A stretch of DNA of 64,000 nucleotides from Pseudobdellovibrio sp031428275 (GCA_031428275.1 JANPPC010000027.1:1-64000), one strand, 5' to 3'; shown: positions 1 through 9,004, numbered from the stretch's first letter. A program made the numbers and translations. The notes: generated from the letters alone by a model not told the origin.

Positions 1-663
1 GTAGGGGTAGGCTTTAGATTGCGGATATTTTTCGATCGCTTTAAATTTTTCTAAAGCGGTCGTAAAGTTCTGTTGAAAGTAGTAGATTTCACCAACCTCA
101 AGTAAAGCGTCGGGAATTAAATTTGATTTTGGAAACTGGGCAATAAGCTGGTCGTACAATTTCTTTGCACGCTCTGTTTGTTTGGTTTGAAGGTGGGCTA
201 TTGCATTGTTAAAGTAAACAGCGTCTAAATTTTTAAATTTAGGAAAGTCTTTTTCGATACGGTTATAGACTGTTATTGCGCTTTTTAAAGCGTCAAGTGA
301 TTTTTGATTTGCAACACCGACTTTTGAAAGCTGCAGGGCGGTCGTTTGCGAAAGGTCAAAGAAGCGGCCCGATTTTGCTCGGCGCATATACAGTTCAGCT
401 AAACGAAATAAAAGATCGCCCTCTTCGGCTGTACCTTTTTTTTTCGCAATGATACGCGTTAAAGCTTCTATCGCTTTATTTTCAGATTTAGTAATTAGAA
501 CTTCTGACTGGAAGGCCTTCTCTTGATTTTTATCCTCGTTATTTGAGTCAAGACGAACTTCTGGCAGTAAACCCTTCGTATTTTCTTGCATCGCGTGGGC
601 CGAAAAGCCTAACGACAAAGTCAAAAGCGCGGGTAATGTTCTAAATACTAATAATGATTTCAT
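1..663 (-). CDS. TPR-rich exported protein, partial (3' end outside window)
   Basis: Open from an ATG at 661-663 to the left edge, 221 codons with no stop. The first ~24 residues form a signal peptide (basic start, Leu/Ala core, AHA cleavage site). The rest is helical with repeated alanine, tyrosine and leucine spacing typical of tetratricopeptide repeats (for example LLFRLAELYMRRA and LIPDALLEVGEIYYFQQ), so it is probably a periplasmic scaffold. It starts one base after the stop of the ExbD-like gene and is the last visible gene of the TolQ/ExbD-type operon. Myxococcus Agl/Glt gliding motors also carry TPR partners beside their TolQR-like channel. A similar role here is inferred from context only. 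Confidence 0.75.
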   Translation of the reverse strand, partial: MKSLLVFRTLPALLTLSLGFSAHAMQENTKGLLPEVRLDSNNEDKNQEKAFQSEVLITKSENKAIEALTRIIAKKKGTAEEGDLLFRLAELYMRRAKSGRFFDLSQTTALQLSKVGVANQKSLDALKSAITVYNRIEKDFPKFKNLDAVYFNNAIAHLQTKQTERAKKLYDQLIAQFPKSNLIPDALLEVGEIYYFQQNFTTALEKFKAIEKYPQSKAYPY

Positions 664-664
664 A

Positions 665-1162
665 TTAATTTCCGACAACTGTAATAAGTTTCAAATTAGG
701 AAACCCAGCCATTGAGGCCGTGTACATAATTTTTCTTAGCGTTCCGTAGGGAACGTCTTGGTCAGCCTGAAACAAAACTTTACCGATTTTAATGTCCGGA
801 GTTAGCTTATGGGCTTCGTTAATTTTTTGTAATTCATCGAATAACGGTTTAATGAATTCTGAATCGTTAGGGTCAATGGCCGCTTGATCAATAGTGTTGT
901 TTTGCACAGATGCAATTGTTCTTTTATCGAATTTTAATTCAGTCGGCGAAATAGATATTTTAATTCCATCAACCGGATTTTTTTCGGTATTCGAAGTAGG
1001 TAGACGTAAACCTTGTACGGGGTCAATTTCTACAACACTTGATGAATAGGTCTGAAGTAAGAAAACTAATAAGATCGTAAACATATCCGTCATTGACGTT
1101 ACGTTTAAAGTAAAAGTTTGATTACGTTTAACTTCGGGTTTATAGCGTGTTCTTTTTCTCAT
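665..1162 (-). CDS. ExbD/TolR-family proton channel subunit (Asp-containing)
   Basis: 165 residues: short basic cytoplasmic N-terminus, one membrane helix at about residues 20-40, then a periplasmic domain. The family's essential proton-path aspartate is present as Asp26 in the NVTSMTD stretch. Such proteins pair with a TolQ/ExbB ring to turn proton motive force into motion or force across the periplasm. It lies four bases downstream of a second ExbD-like gene and one base upstream of the TPR gene. The two TolR-like proteins beside one TolQ-like channel resemble the Agl/Glt motor set (AglR, AglS, AglV) more than a housekeeping Tol system, and no tolA, tolB or pal is seen. Confidence 0.85.
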   Translation of the reverse strand: MRKRTRYKPEVKRNQTFTLNVTSMTDMFTILLVFLLQTYSSSVVEIDPVQGLRLPTSNTEKNPVDGIKISISPTELKFDKRTIASVQNNTIDQAAIDPNDSEFIKPLFDELQKINEAHKLTPDIKIGKVLFQADQDVPYGTLRKIMYTASMAGFPNLKLITVVGN

Positions 1163-1166
1163 CTTA

Positions 1167-1715
1167 TTATCCGTCCATCATGTTAGCGAATACGATTTCT
1201 GGGAACATGTACTCAGTCGAAGTATCTTGTCCTGTTTTTTCATTTTTCACCGGAAAGCGCACGTCAGCCGAACGCGATTTACGAGCTTCATCCATCACAC
1301 GTACGATCTCTTTGTAAGGAACGTCTGCATCTGGGTTCATTTCGATTTTGAAAACCTCAGGATGGCTTTTTTTAACCTCTTGAAATTTCGCATGTAGGGT
1401 CGGCATATCAACTTGTTGGTTGGCATTCAACCCGACGATTTCAACTCTTTGTTGACCGTCTTGAGTTACGATAATACGAACGCCATCTTTTTTATTAATC
1501 TCGACCGCTACTTGCGCAGCTTTTGGGTTGGTCTCTTGTTTTTCGATCGCTTGCTGAACGACTTGTGGTAATTCAGTTTCGATTATCATCATTTGCACGA
1601 ATGCCGATGATACAAGAAGCACCGGTACCAGCTTAACCATCACGGCTAAGAGTGGAGCTAGATCAAGCTCGAACTCTGAGTTGTGATTAATTTTTGGTTT
1701 GTATCTGCCAGCCAT
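1167..1715 (-). CDS. ExbD/TolR-like protein lacking the conserved transmembrane Asp
   Basis: 182 residues with the ExbD layout: basic N-terminus, one membrane helix at about residues 17-38, periplasmic domain. Aligned to its neighbour, LNVTSMTD corresponds to LDLAPLLA, so the proton-path aspartate is replaced by Ala24. A lysine (Lys28) sits inside the helix and Asp18 lies just before it. It may be a structural subunit in a hetero-oligomer with the Asp-containing paralogue. It lies between the TolQ-like gene and the second ExbD gene. Family assignment is firm. Loss of proton conduction is inferred from sequence. Confidence 0.8.
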   Translation of the reverse strand: MAGRYKPKINHNSEFELDLAPLLAVMVKLVPVLLVSSAFVQMMIIETELPQVVQQAIEKQETNPKAAQVAVEINKKDGVRIIVTQDGQQRVEIVGLNANQQVDMPTLHAKFQEVKKSHPEVFKIEMNPDADVPYKEIVRVMDEARKSRSADVRFPVKNEKTGQDTSTEYMFPEIVFANMMDG

Positions 1716-1769
1716 GGATTATCTCCGTTTATGTTCTGTAAATTTAACAACTATTATCTAATGTTAGGG

Positions 1770-2486
1770 CTAAGATGCTTTCGTACTTGCAGATGGTGGA
1801 GTCGGCTTATTTGTCTTTAAACCGTTTGCTTCTGGAAATACATGGTCTTTACCAAATCCCGGGATTTGGCTGCTGGTTAAAACTTCGGTTAACTTCGAGC
1901 ACTTCTCAGTTAATTGCTCGAGCAATTCGTTTTGACGAGAAGTTAAGAATGAGAACGCCACCATTGCGGGAATTGCTACGGCAAGACCTAGCGCCGTTGC
2001 GTACATTGAAACCGCAATACCGCTTGCTAACATGGCTTGCTTTTGCGCAGGGTCAGCTTGTGAAACGGCTTGGAACGATAAGATAAGGCCATGTATCGTA
2101 CCTAAGAGGCCCAGTAGGGTAGCAACGTTTGCGATCATTGATAAGTAATGTAAACGCTTTGTGTACAAGGGAACGGCTTCAGCCATTGCAATGTCTTGTG
2201 CTTGAAAAATTGTTTCGTCATCGCGATCTGACTTTTCTAAAATTAATTTAAACGCTCTAGCAAGAGGTTTATGTTCTAGCTGCGCGCAGGCAACAATCGC
2301 TTCTTCAGTTCGTTTCCCAAGAACGAGAGTCTGAATTTTATTAGTAAACTCATCTACATTCATACCGTAAGCGAAATAAAGTGTGCGTGCTCTTTCTACG
2401 ACAAGTGCCACGCCGATGACTCCGGTTAAAATGATTGTCCAACCAGCAACACCTGACTGTAGAATGAAACTTAGAAATGATGACAT
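1770..2486 (-). CDS. MotA/TolQ/ExbB-family proton channel protein
   Basis: 238 residues with three predicted membrane helices (about 12-34, 113-137 and 158-182) around a cytoplasmic loop, the TolQ/ExbB/MotA plan. The second and third helices carry the small-residue GLLGTIHGL and ATALGLAVAIP stretches of the family. The C-terminus is short, polar and Thr/Pro-rich. It forms the inner-membrane ring around which the two downstream ExbD/TolR-like proteins would assemble. The strong Shine-Dalgarno CAGGAGG lies just upstream. The best analogue by context is AglR of gliding motors. A Tol-Pal or siderophore role is less likely because no tolA, tonB or pal is nearby. Confidence 0.85.
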   Translation of the reverse strand: MSSFLSFILQSGVAGWTIILTGVIGVALVVERARTLYFAYGMNVDEFTNKIQTLVLGKRTEEAIVACAQLEHKPLARAFKLILEKSDRDDETIFQAQDIAMAEAVPLYTKRLHYLSMIANVATLLGLLGTIHGLILSFQAVSQADPAQKQAMLASGIAVSMYATALGLAVAIPAMVAFSFLTSRQNELLEQLTEKCSKLTEVLTSSQIPGFGKDHVFPEANGLKTNKPTPPSASTKAS

Positions 2487-2521
2487 GTATCCTCCTGGAT
2501 AATTAATTTGTTAAAAAAGTA

Positions 2522-3079
2522 TTAAGCAGCGACCAGGCGCTTAATTTGCGCTAAGCCCACTGACTGTATATCGTTAAAGCGCACCGCGTAGTGGAGACCA
2601 GATTTTGAATTAATCCGCTGTTTTGAAAAATTTTTACGAATAACCTCTGCTTCGATGTTAAAAGCGACTTCAGCCTGGTCATTGGCCTTGATGTGAAGTT
2701 TCAACATATCTCCGACTTGGACTAAAGGCGTATTCAGCAAACAAAGCGCACCAACTTCTGAAACCGATAATAACTCACCATCAAAAAAGCGAATCGTGTT
2801 GTGACCCAGTAACGGAATTTTCACATCGGTGCGATTATTCTTGCGATTGATAAAAGAATGTAAATAGGCTGACTCTTTTTCTAATAGAAGTTGAAAGCGG
2901 TCTTTGCTGAACTCTTCTAACTGGTGAATGGGCGTCCAGCTTTCTAGGTGCTCGGCCCAAACGTAGTTGTAGTCCATTAATTGATTCGACTGCATCATGT
3001 GAATCATTGTTTTGTAATCGTATGGTCCGTATTTTTGATCGCCGAGCAGCACGTACCAACCATTTTCCTGGTGTAACAT
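2522..3079 (-). CDS. GYF-like / PilZ-like two-domain protein
   Basis: 185 residues. Residues ~5-55 (WYVLLGDQKYGPYDYKTM through the WTPIHQL stretch) match the GYF_2-type fold, a short protein-interaction module. Residues ~80-180 form a beta-rich domain with PilZ-like features (SVSEVGALCLL and the strand LHYAVRFNDI). The arginine cluster used to bind cyclic di-GMP is poorly preserved (NRTDVK instead of RxxxR), so nucleotide binding is uncertain. It sits between the vWA lipoprotein and the TolQ-like gene and probably regulates or docks the motor. Function is inferred. Confidence 0.6.
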   Translation of the reverse strand: MLHQENGWYVLLGDQKYGPYDYKTMIHMMQSNQLMDYNYVWAEHLESWTPIHQLEEFSKDRFQLLLEKESAYLHSFINRKNNRTDVKIPLLGHNTIRFFDGELLSVSEVGALCLLNTPLVQVGDMLKLHIKANDQAEVAFNIEAEVIRKNFSKQRINSKSGLHYAVRFNDIQSVGLAQIKRLVAA

Positions 3080-3095
3080 AATTCTTCGTCTCCGT

Positions 3096-4145
3096 TTAGT
3101 TTAATGACTCAGGGTCAAAGTTGATCGTAATACTTGCTCCAGCTTGTGGCTGGTAAGTCGTGCCGTTAATGCGAATTGAATTCGATGCGCTCTCGTAAGA
3201 CCAACCATCGGTCGTGCTATTCGGTAATAAAACGCCGTCGATAATAACGCGGATTGAAGACTGTACTGGCACTCGGTTCAGTGTAAACTGCGCCTGTGTT
3301 TGCGCCGTGATTGTTGCACTGATGTTGTTTAATACAGTTGTAAACGAAGCGCATAATGAATTTTTACTTCCACCGGTCAAGTCTGCTAACTGCATATAGC
3401 GAGTCGCAATTTTACGACCCGAACCAAGGCTTGCACGACAAGTTTCATCTAAGATAGAAATCGTAGACACTGAAAAGTCGGTTGTTGCTTGCGCTTGGGT
3501 AAAATTTTCTAGAAAAGTTTTATATGAAGCCACCGAATGAAGAGTTGGTTGCGTGTAAGATTCATTTAAGTTCATATCGTCGTGTGAGAAATCTTCTTCG
3601 TCAGATACGATAATTACCGAAAGATAAGCATCTTGGCGGTGAAAATTTGCATTTAATGAACTGCCAAGCGCCGCTTTCATACTAGAGAATGCGCGTTCAT
3701 CGCCGCTACCAGTTGTGCCAACCTGCACGTTAGAACTGAATGTTTGGTCTAAATTCGCAGTGTTGTTATCGATTACGTAAACCGCAGGATTTGTATTAGA
3801 GCGAAAACGCGTTTGGTTTACATTACAAAGTGAACAACCCGAGTTAACGAACTGCTCGCCGTAGAAAGCATCAGTCGTAGTTATTGCGATTTTAAAATCG
3901 TAACCTTTAGTTTTGAAGTAGTTAATAAACGCCGGAAAATTAGCCGCCAGTGCAGACTGCGATGAACTCATCGAGCCTGAGTTGTCGACAACGAATAAGA
4001 CATCTAGCTTACGGGGAACGTAAGTAGCAGCTTGTTGAAACTGAGATGAATCAGACAAGATAGAGAATGTGCTTCCGCCTTTATCACAACCAACCATCAT
4101 GGTTAAAGTTGAAAGGCAAAATGCGGCAAGTAATTTTCTGTTCAT
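3096..4145 (-). CDS. von Willebrand factor A domain lipoprotein
   Basis: 349 residues. The N-terminus is a lipoprotein signal with lipobox MVGC and Cys20 as lipidation site. A vWA domain follows, with the metal-binding DxSxS motif at Asp54, Ser56 and Ser58 (VVDNSGSM) and a later acidic SDEED element. The last ~90 residues are beta-rich. vWA domains bind protein ligands through a metal ion, so this is probably a surface or periplasmic adhesion or assembly protein. It is the first gene of the minus-strand motor operon, with a near-perfect GGAGGATTTAA ribosome site before the ATG. Confidence 0.8.
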   Translation of the reverse strand: MNRKLLAAFCLSTLTMMVGCDKGGSTFSILSDSSQFQQAATYVPRKLDVLFVVDNSGSMSSSQSALAANFPAFINYFKTKGYDFKIAITTTDAFYGEQFVNSGCSLCNVNQTRFRSNTNPAVYVIDNNTANLDQTFSSNVQVGTTGSGDERAFSSMKAALGSSLNANFHRQDAYLSVIIVSDEEDFSHDDMNLNESYTQPTLHSVASYKTFLENFTQAQATTDFSVSTISILDETCRASLGSGRKIATRYMQLADLTGGSKNSLCASFTTVLNNISATITAQTQAQFTLNRVPVQSSIRVIIDGVLLPNSTTDGWSYESASNSIRINGTTYQPQAGASITINFDPESLN

Positions 4146-4577
4146 TTAAATCCTCCGGGATTTTTCAGATCTCATTCCCCTTATCGTCGTAGACGAGCAT
4201 AAGAGTAGAGTCCTGAATGAAAGATTATATTTTCTTTTTTTTTCATGTGCGATTTAGGTATGTGATTGAAATAACTCTGCTATTTGCAGGGTTGATTTAA
4301 AACGAGACAAGCTAACTAGCGGAAACAATTCAGAATTAAAAAATAAAGCACAAAATAAAAAAAATCATTTGAACAACTAATCGACAAATTATGAAAGTTT
4401 CTAAGTCTAATTTTTTAAAAGTTTGTCGAACAAATGAACGATTTCATTTTTTACACGAAGTTGTGTTTTGACATCACAAGATAAAATCACTAAGACCAGC
4501 GTCTGGAAAGGCTTTCCGGCTGAAAAGATACGCTGTCAGATGTGATTGCACATTGTCGAAAATAAAAAATCTCGTAC
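4146..4577. other. 432-base intergenic region
   Basis: AT-rich spacer between mazG and the vWA gene, both on the minus strand. It holds a TATAAT match on the minus strand at 4224-4229, about 80 bases upstream of the vWA start, with only a poor -35. At 4497-4540 small inverted repeats occur (CCAG/CTGG, GGAAA/TTTCC and outer CAGCGT/ACGCTG arms), which could be the end of the mazG transcript or a structured RNA. I see no convincing gene in it. Confidence 0.5.
4224..4229 (-). promoter_or_regulatory. Possible -10 element of the motor operon promoter
   Basis: The reverse strand reads TATAAT here, upstream of the vWA lipoprotein. The matching -35 position (about 4247-4252, TCGCAC) is poor, so this is only a candidate. 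Confidence 0.25.
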
Positions 4578-5393
4578 TTAAACTCGCAATGCCAACTTAG
4601 ATTTTTGCCAGAGTTCTTCTTTTGTCTGCGGTGGTAGATTTGTAAAGCCGACTTTATCAATTTTACCAATTTCTAACATCTTTTCGAAACGAGAAAGAAA
4701 GCGCCGGTTCGCCTCGCGCAAGCTGCTTTCGGGCTCGACGTCTAAGTGCCGCGCGACTTGAGCCGCGCTAAAAAGCACATCACCCATTTCTTCAATCAAA
4801 TGTTGATCGCGCGTGACTGATTTTTCTTCGGCCATAGCGGCTTCAAGTTCAGCAATTTCTGATTTTAGCTGCGCTAAGACTTCGTGGGTTTCGTTCCAAT
4901 CGAAACGAAGCTTCCTGGTTTTAGCTCCGATTTTAGATGCGCGCTGCAGGGCTGGCATCGATACGGGAACATCGATTGCCGAAAGGATCTTCATGGGTCT
5001 TGATGCTTTTTCGGCGGCTTTGATCTGATCCCAGTTTTCGAAAATCTGGTCAATACCACTGACGCTTACGCCCGCAAAAACATGCGGGTGACGTCTAATA
5101 ATTTTCGACGTAATTGATTCGATCACGTCTTCGATGCCGAAAGAGCCGCGGTCTTTTGCCAGTTGCGCATGAAGTACAACTTGAAATAAAACGTCACCCA
5201 GCTCTTCACAAATGTGGTCATCATCACCAGATTCAATGGCTTCAACCATTTCGTGAGTTTCTTCAATAGCATAACGAGTTAACGTCAGGTGAGTCTGCTC
5301 TTTGTCCCAAGCGCAGCCTTCGGGGCCACGTAGGTCGGCGATCACTTGAACTAAAGACGCAAATAAGTTGAGTGTTTTCGGAGGTAATGGCAT
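4578..5393 (-). CDS. mazG: Nucleoside triphosphate pyrophosphohydrolase MazG
   Basis: 271 residues from the ATG at 5391-5393, close to the ~263 of E. coli MazG. An open frame extends further upstream but crosses ybeY on the opposite strand and is not family-like. Two tandem MazG domains are visible: the first has the metal-binding acidic motifs EETHE and EELGDVL, the second has EEMGDVLFS. MazG hydrolyses NTPs and dNTPs to monophosphates, clearing aberrant nucleotides and affecting the stringent response. The characteristic GPEGCAWDKEQTH near the N-terminus supports the start. It is divergent from ybeY, with only 16 bases between the two start codons. Confidence 0.93.
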   Translation of the reverse strand: MPLPPKTLNLFASLVQVIADLRGPEGCAWDKEQTHLTLTRYAIEETHEMVEAIESGDDDHICEELGDVLFQVVLHAQLAKDRGSFGIEDVIESITSKIIRRHPHVFAGVSVSGIDQIFENWDQIKAAEKASRPMKILSAIDVPVSMPALQRASKIGAKTRKLRFDWNETHEVLAQLKSEIAELEAAMAEEKSVTRDQHLIEEMGDVLFSAAQVARHLDVEPESSLREANRRFLSRFEKMLEIGKIDKVGFTNLPPQTKEELWQKSKLALRV

Positions 5394-5409
5394 AACTGAA
5401 GTCTTAAGT

Positions 5410-5868
5410 ATGAATGTAATTGTTGTCAACGAAACCCAAACTAAAATCAATACTAAGCGCCTCGCTAGCGTTGCAGCAAAAGTTATTGAATTTTTACTAA
5501 GTAAGAATATTCGAAATAAAAAATTACTGACTGAAAAAAACGAAGTAACCTTTGTCTTTCTGGGCGCGGCCCACATGCAAAAAATCAACAAGCAGTTTCG
5601 CCAGAAAAATAGACCGACAGACGTACTCAGCTTTTCTTCGGATGATCCAGAATCAATTGGAGAGCTGCTGTTCTGCATTGGCGTGCTGAAAAAACAAGCT
5701 AAGCAGCAGCAACATTCTTTAGACCGCGAATTACTTTACATGATGGTGCACGGTTTTTTACATTTGTTGGGTTATGATCACGAGTTATCTAAGTCAGAAG
5801 AAAGCCGAATGTTTTCATTGCAAGATCAGGCTTTTGAGCACTTGAGCTATATTAAAACTATTCTTTAG
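5410..5868 (+). CDS. ybeY: Endoribonuclease YbeY (16S rRNA maturation)
   Basis: 152 residues. The zinc-binding signature HGFLHLLGYDH is intact near the C-terminus, with the N-terminal NKQFRQKNRPTDVLSF stretch typical of the family. YbeY is a single-strand-specific RNase needed for 3' maturation of 16S rRNA and ribosome quality control. The ATG at 5410 is chosen because an upstream in-frame ATG at 5368 would overlap the divergent mazG and adds non-family residues. The ribosome site is weak. The prfB start follows 41 bases after the stop, so the two may be co-transcribed. Confidence 0.92.
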   Translation: MNVIVVNETQTKINTKRLASVAAKVIEFLLSKNIRNKKLLTEKNEVTFVFLGAAHMQKINKQFRQKNRPTDVLSFSSDDPESIGELLFCIGVLKKQAKQQQHSLDRELLYMMVHGFLHLLGYDHELSKSEESRMFSLQDQAFEHLSYIKTIL

Positions 5869-5909
5869 AAAATATTGACCAAAGCATGCATTTTTTTAAA
5901 GATATCGAT

Positions 5910-7062
5910 ATGTCTTTAGTCGCAGAATTATCCGAAGTTAAAAAAGAAATCCAAAGCCTCGAAAAATTTTCGGCAGAGCTTCGGGGGTATCTTTGACCTT
6001 GATATTAAGAAAAAACGCCTTTCAGAATTAGCGCTTGCAGCCGAGAATCCGGCTATTTGGACTAAGCCCCAAGAGATGCAAAAGCTTAATAAAGAGAAAT
6101 CGATTCTAGAAAAATCAATTGGCGAATGGTCATCATTTAATGCAAAATTAGAAGATTCAAAGGTTCTTTTGGAAATGGCCGTCGAGGCTAGCGATGAAGA
6201 TTCATTCAAAGAAGTAAAATCTGAAATCAAAGAGATTCAAAAATTAGGGGAAGCCCTCGAGCTTAAGCGTGTTTTAAGCGGCGAACTTGATAGTAATAGC
6301 ACCTATCTTTCAATTAATTCTGGTGCGGGTGGTACAGAAAGCTGTGACTGGGCAGCCATGCTTTATCGCATGTACAACCGTTACGCCGATAAACATGGTT
6401 ACCGTTGTGAAGTTCTAGATATGAACGAAGGCGATGAGGCCGGAATTAAATCTTGCACATTACTTATATCTGGAGAGTACGCTTACGGTTACTTAAAGTC
6501 TGAAGCCGGAGTGCATAGATTAGTACGTATTTCGCCTTTTGATTCAAATGCTCGTCGGCACACTTCGTTTGCTTCAGTTTCAGTTTGGGCAGAAGTTGAC
6601 GACGACATTAATATTGAAGTTCGCACAGATGATATCGAAGTGGAAACTTACCGTTCAAGCGGGGCGGGCGGTCAGCACGTAAATAAAACCGATTCGGCCG
6701 TTCGAATGCGCCATCTCCCATCGGGTATCGTCGTTTCTTGTCAGACGCCACCTTCGCAAATTAAAAATCGTGAAAAAGCGATGAAGATGCTAAAGGCCGC
6801 GCTTTATGAAAAAGAAGTCGAAAAACGAAATGAAGAAAAAGATAAATTAAACGCGCAAAAGAAAGCGAACGAATGGGGATCGCAAATTCGTTCCTACGTG
6901 ATGCACCCGTATCAAATGGTCAAAGATCACCGCACTGGTTTTCAAACTAGCCAAGTTTACGATATCATGGACGGCCAGCTTGATGAATTTACGATGTCGT
7001 ACTTGAAGGCGCAGTTAACCGGAACACTGGGTGCCGAAGTCGGCGCCGGAGATGATCTTTAG
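5910..7062 (+). CDS. prfB: Peptide chain release factor 2, programmed +1 frameshift
   Basis: RF2 recognises UGA and UAA stops. The gene starts at ATG 5910 (an in-frame ATG at 5886 would add eight residues), reads 28 codons to an in-frame TGA at 5994-5996, then continues in the +1 frame from GAC at 5995 to 7062, giving about 383 residues. The downstream part has the SPF codon-recognition motif (ISPFDSNARRH) and the GGQ hydrolysis motif (SSGAGGQHVNK). The slippery site matches the autoregulatory frameshift known from E. coli prfB, so expression should rise when RF2 is low. The lolC-type gene follows after 14 bases. Confidence 0.95.
5982..5997 (+). other. prfB programmed +1 frameshift site
   Basis: The bases CGG GGG TAT CTT TGA C match the classic RF2 site (AGG GGG TAT CTT TGA C): a Shine-Dalgarno-like G run, the slippery CTT codon, and UGA followed by C. 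The peptide around it, LRGYL-D, is also the conserved one. Reading moves from frame 5910 to frame 5995. Confidence 0.95.
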
Positions 7063-7076
7063 ATGAGATTTAGCTT

Positions 7077-8291
7077 ATGAAATTTAAACTATGGATCGCC
7101 TATAGGCTTTTGTTTTCTCGACAAATTCTTTTTGGTGGCTCTGCGCCGCTGGCTTTTGCAGGTCTTGTGATGGGTGTCGCCGCTTTAGTTGCTTCAATGG
7201 CGGTCATGAGCGGTTATGTTGAAACTTTAAAAAATGCGATGACCGATGTAACGGGTGATATTCAAGTTGTTAGACGCGGGCGTCTGGTTGATGACTGGCC
7301 GGCGTTTTCGAAAAAACTAAAGCAAATCGAACCTCGCATTCAAGCTGCAGCTCGGTTTGGATATGCCGAATCAGTGCTGGCTCGCAAGGGTCAAGTTTCG
7401 GGCGTGCTTTTTCAGGGTGTCGAGTTAAAAGATTTAAATAAGGTTCTTAACCTAGAGAAGCGTGTAAAATCAGGAGCGCTTTCTTTAAGTACAGATACCA
7501 TCGCTATCGGTCTAGGCTTGGCTAAAAAATTTAATATTCAAGTGGGTGAAAAAATCTACGTTGTTGTCCCGCTAGCGACTCCGTTTGATTCTTCGGGTTT
7601 TCGTCGTCAATCGAAAGAATTTCAAGTCACCGGTATTTTAGATTTTGGTAAAAATGACTGGAACGAGCGTCTTATTTTAGGAGATCTAAAGGCGCTGCAA
7701 GCTTTAACCGAAATTGGAGATCGCTACACAGGGGCATTTATCAAATTAGATGATCGCAACTATTCGACCGAAGCCTCATTCAAATTGCTTGATAAGTTAG
7801 GTACCGGTTTCTCTGTCATGGATTGGTACGAAGTTAATCGTAATTTATTTGAAGCCGTTACCATCGAGCGCGCGGTGATTTTTATCGTTGTATTATTAAT
7901 TGTGATTGTGGCCGCTTTTAATATTTCGAGCACACTGTATATTTTTATTCGACAGAAATATTCAGATATTGCGATTTTAAAAGCTTTGGGAATGAGCCGT
8001 AAAAAAATTCGCTCTATTTTTCTAGGGCAGGGTTTAATTGTCGGCGGTTTAGGTACGGCAATGGGTTTTTTATTGGGCTATTTGCTATGTTTAGGTTTTA
8101 TGTTTTTGCAGAATCACTATGCTCTTATTTCGGGGTCGGTTTACAAAATTGATAAGATTCAAACGCAAATTCGCTGGATCGATCTTTCGTTTATCGGAAT
8201 CGCTACGTTAGCAATCTGTTTAATCGCAACTTATTCTCCGGCCGTAAAGGGTAGCGAATTAGAAGTTGTCGAAGGGCTAAAAAATGCTTAA
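7077..8291 (+). CDS. lolC: Lipoprotein-releasing ABC transporter permease (LolC/LolE type)
   Basis: 404 residues with the LolCE/FtsX plan: one N-terminal membrane helix (~20-42), a large periplasmic domain (~45-265) and three C-terminal helices. The cytoplasmic coupling segment ILKALGMSRKKIRSIFLGQG is characteristic. With the LolD ATPase it extracts outer-membrane lipoproteins from the inner membrane and hands them to LolA. Only one permease gene is present, so it probably works as a homodimer (LolF-like), which I infer. The stop overlaps the lolD start by 8 bases, indicating translational coupling. Confidence 0.9.
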   Translation: MKFKLWIAYRLLFSRQILFGGSAPLAFAGLVMGVAALVASMAVMSGYVETLKNAMTDVTGDIQVVRRGRLVDDWPAFSKKLKQIEPRIQAAARFGYAESVLARKGQVSGVLFQGVELKDLNKVLNLEKRVKSGALSLSTDTIAIGLGLAKKFNIQVGEKIYVVVPLATPFDSSGFRRQSKEFQVTGILDFGKNDWNERLILGDLKALQALTEIGDRYTGAFIKLDDRNYSTEASFKLLDKLGTGFSVMDWYEVNRNLFEAVTIERAVIFIVVLLIVIVAAFNISSTLYIFIRQKYSDIAILKALGMSRKKIRSIFLGQGLIVGGLGTAMGFLLGYLLCLGFMFLQNHYALISGSVYKIDKIQTQIRWIDLSFIGIATLAICLIATYSPAVKGSELEVVEGLKNA

Positions 8292-8964
8292 TGAACAAAA
8301 TTTAATTGAAGTTCAAGACGTTCAAAAAACTTATCAGACCGGGGCTTCGCAGCTGTCAGTTTTAAAAGGTATTACGTTTCAAATTAAACCTGGTGAGGCC
8401 GTTTGTTTATTAGGAACTTCGGGTGCTGGCAAGTCTACTTTGTTGCAAATTCTGGGCACCTTGGACCGTCCAACAGCGGGGCAAGTACTGTATCGCGGCA
8501 AAAATCTTTTTGAATTAAATGATGAAGATTTAGCGCAATTTCGTAACGAAAAAATGGGCTTTGTTTTTCAATTTCATCATCTGATACAAGAAATGACGGC
8601 GTTAGAAAACGTCATGTTGCCCGCACTTATAGCAAACGAAAGCAGAGTCGAGGCCAAAGAAAAGGCAATGAACTGGTTGCAGTTTTTGGGATTGAGTGAA
8701 AGATCTGAGCACTATCCAAACCAATTAAGCGGTGGAGAGCTGCAAAGAGTCGCAATTGCTAGGGCTTTGATTAAAAATCCGGAAGTTTTATTTGCCGATG
8801 AGCCAACCGGAAATTTGGATTCTGAAAATTCACAGAAAATTCAGGAGCTATTTTTTGAGCTTAGAAAGAAGCTAGGTTTAACTCTGATTGTCGTGACTCA
8901 TGATATGAATTTTGCGGCCCTTTTTCCTCGTGTCTTTAAAGTCAAAGATGGACGGTTCGCGTAA
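8284..8964 (+). CDS. lolD: Lipoprotein-releasing system ATP-binding protein LolD
   Basis: 226 residues, a complete ABC ATPase: Walker A GTSGAGKS (residues 44-51), Q-loop around Gln96, signature LSGGE (148-152), Walker B LFADEPTG with catalytic Glu, and H-loop VVTHD. The signature neighbourhood and the tight pairing with the lolC-type permease identify it as LolD rather than a FtsE or MacB ATPase. It powers release of lipoproteins for outer-membrane transport, in keeping with the bamA and lpx genes that follow. Confidence 0.93.
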   Translation: MLNEQNLIEVQDVQKTYQTGASQLSVLKGITFQIKPGEAVCLLGTSGAGKSTLLQILGTLDRPTAGQVLYRGKNLFELNDEDLAQFRNEKMGFVFQFHHLIQEMTALENVMLPALIANESRVEAKEKAMNWLQFLGLSERSEHYPNQLSGGELQRVAIARALIKNPEVLFADEPTGNLDSENSQKIQELFFELRKKLGLTLIVVTHDMNFAALFPRVFKVKDGRFA

Positions 8965-9004
8965 TCTTTGACAAGTTCGCCGAGTCTGGTAGCCTTCTAG
9001 AGTT

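Noticed and set aside
1775..2086. Plus-strand ORF of 103 codons
   Set aside because: It lies wholly inside the TolQ/ExbB-like gene in antisense, with no ribosome site or family match.
4578..5678. 366-codon version of MazG
   Set aside because: The extra N-terminus runs through ybeY on the other strand and has no family similarity; the MPLPPK start fits the MazG length.
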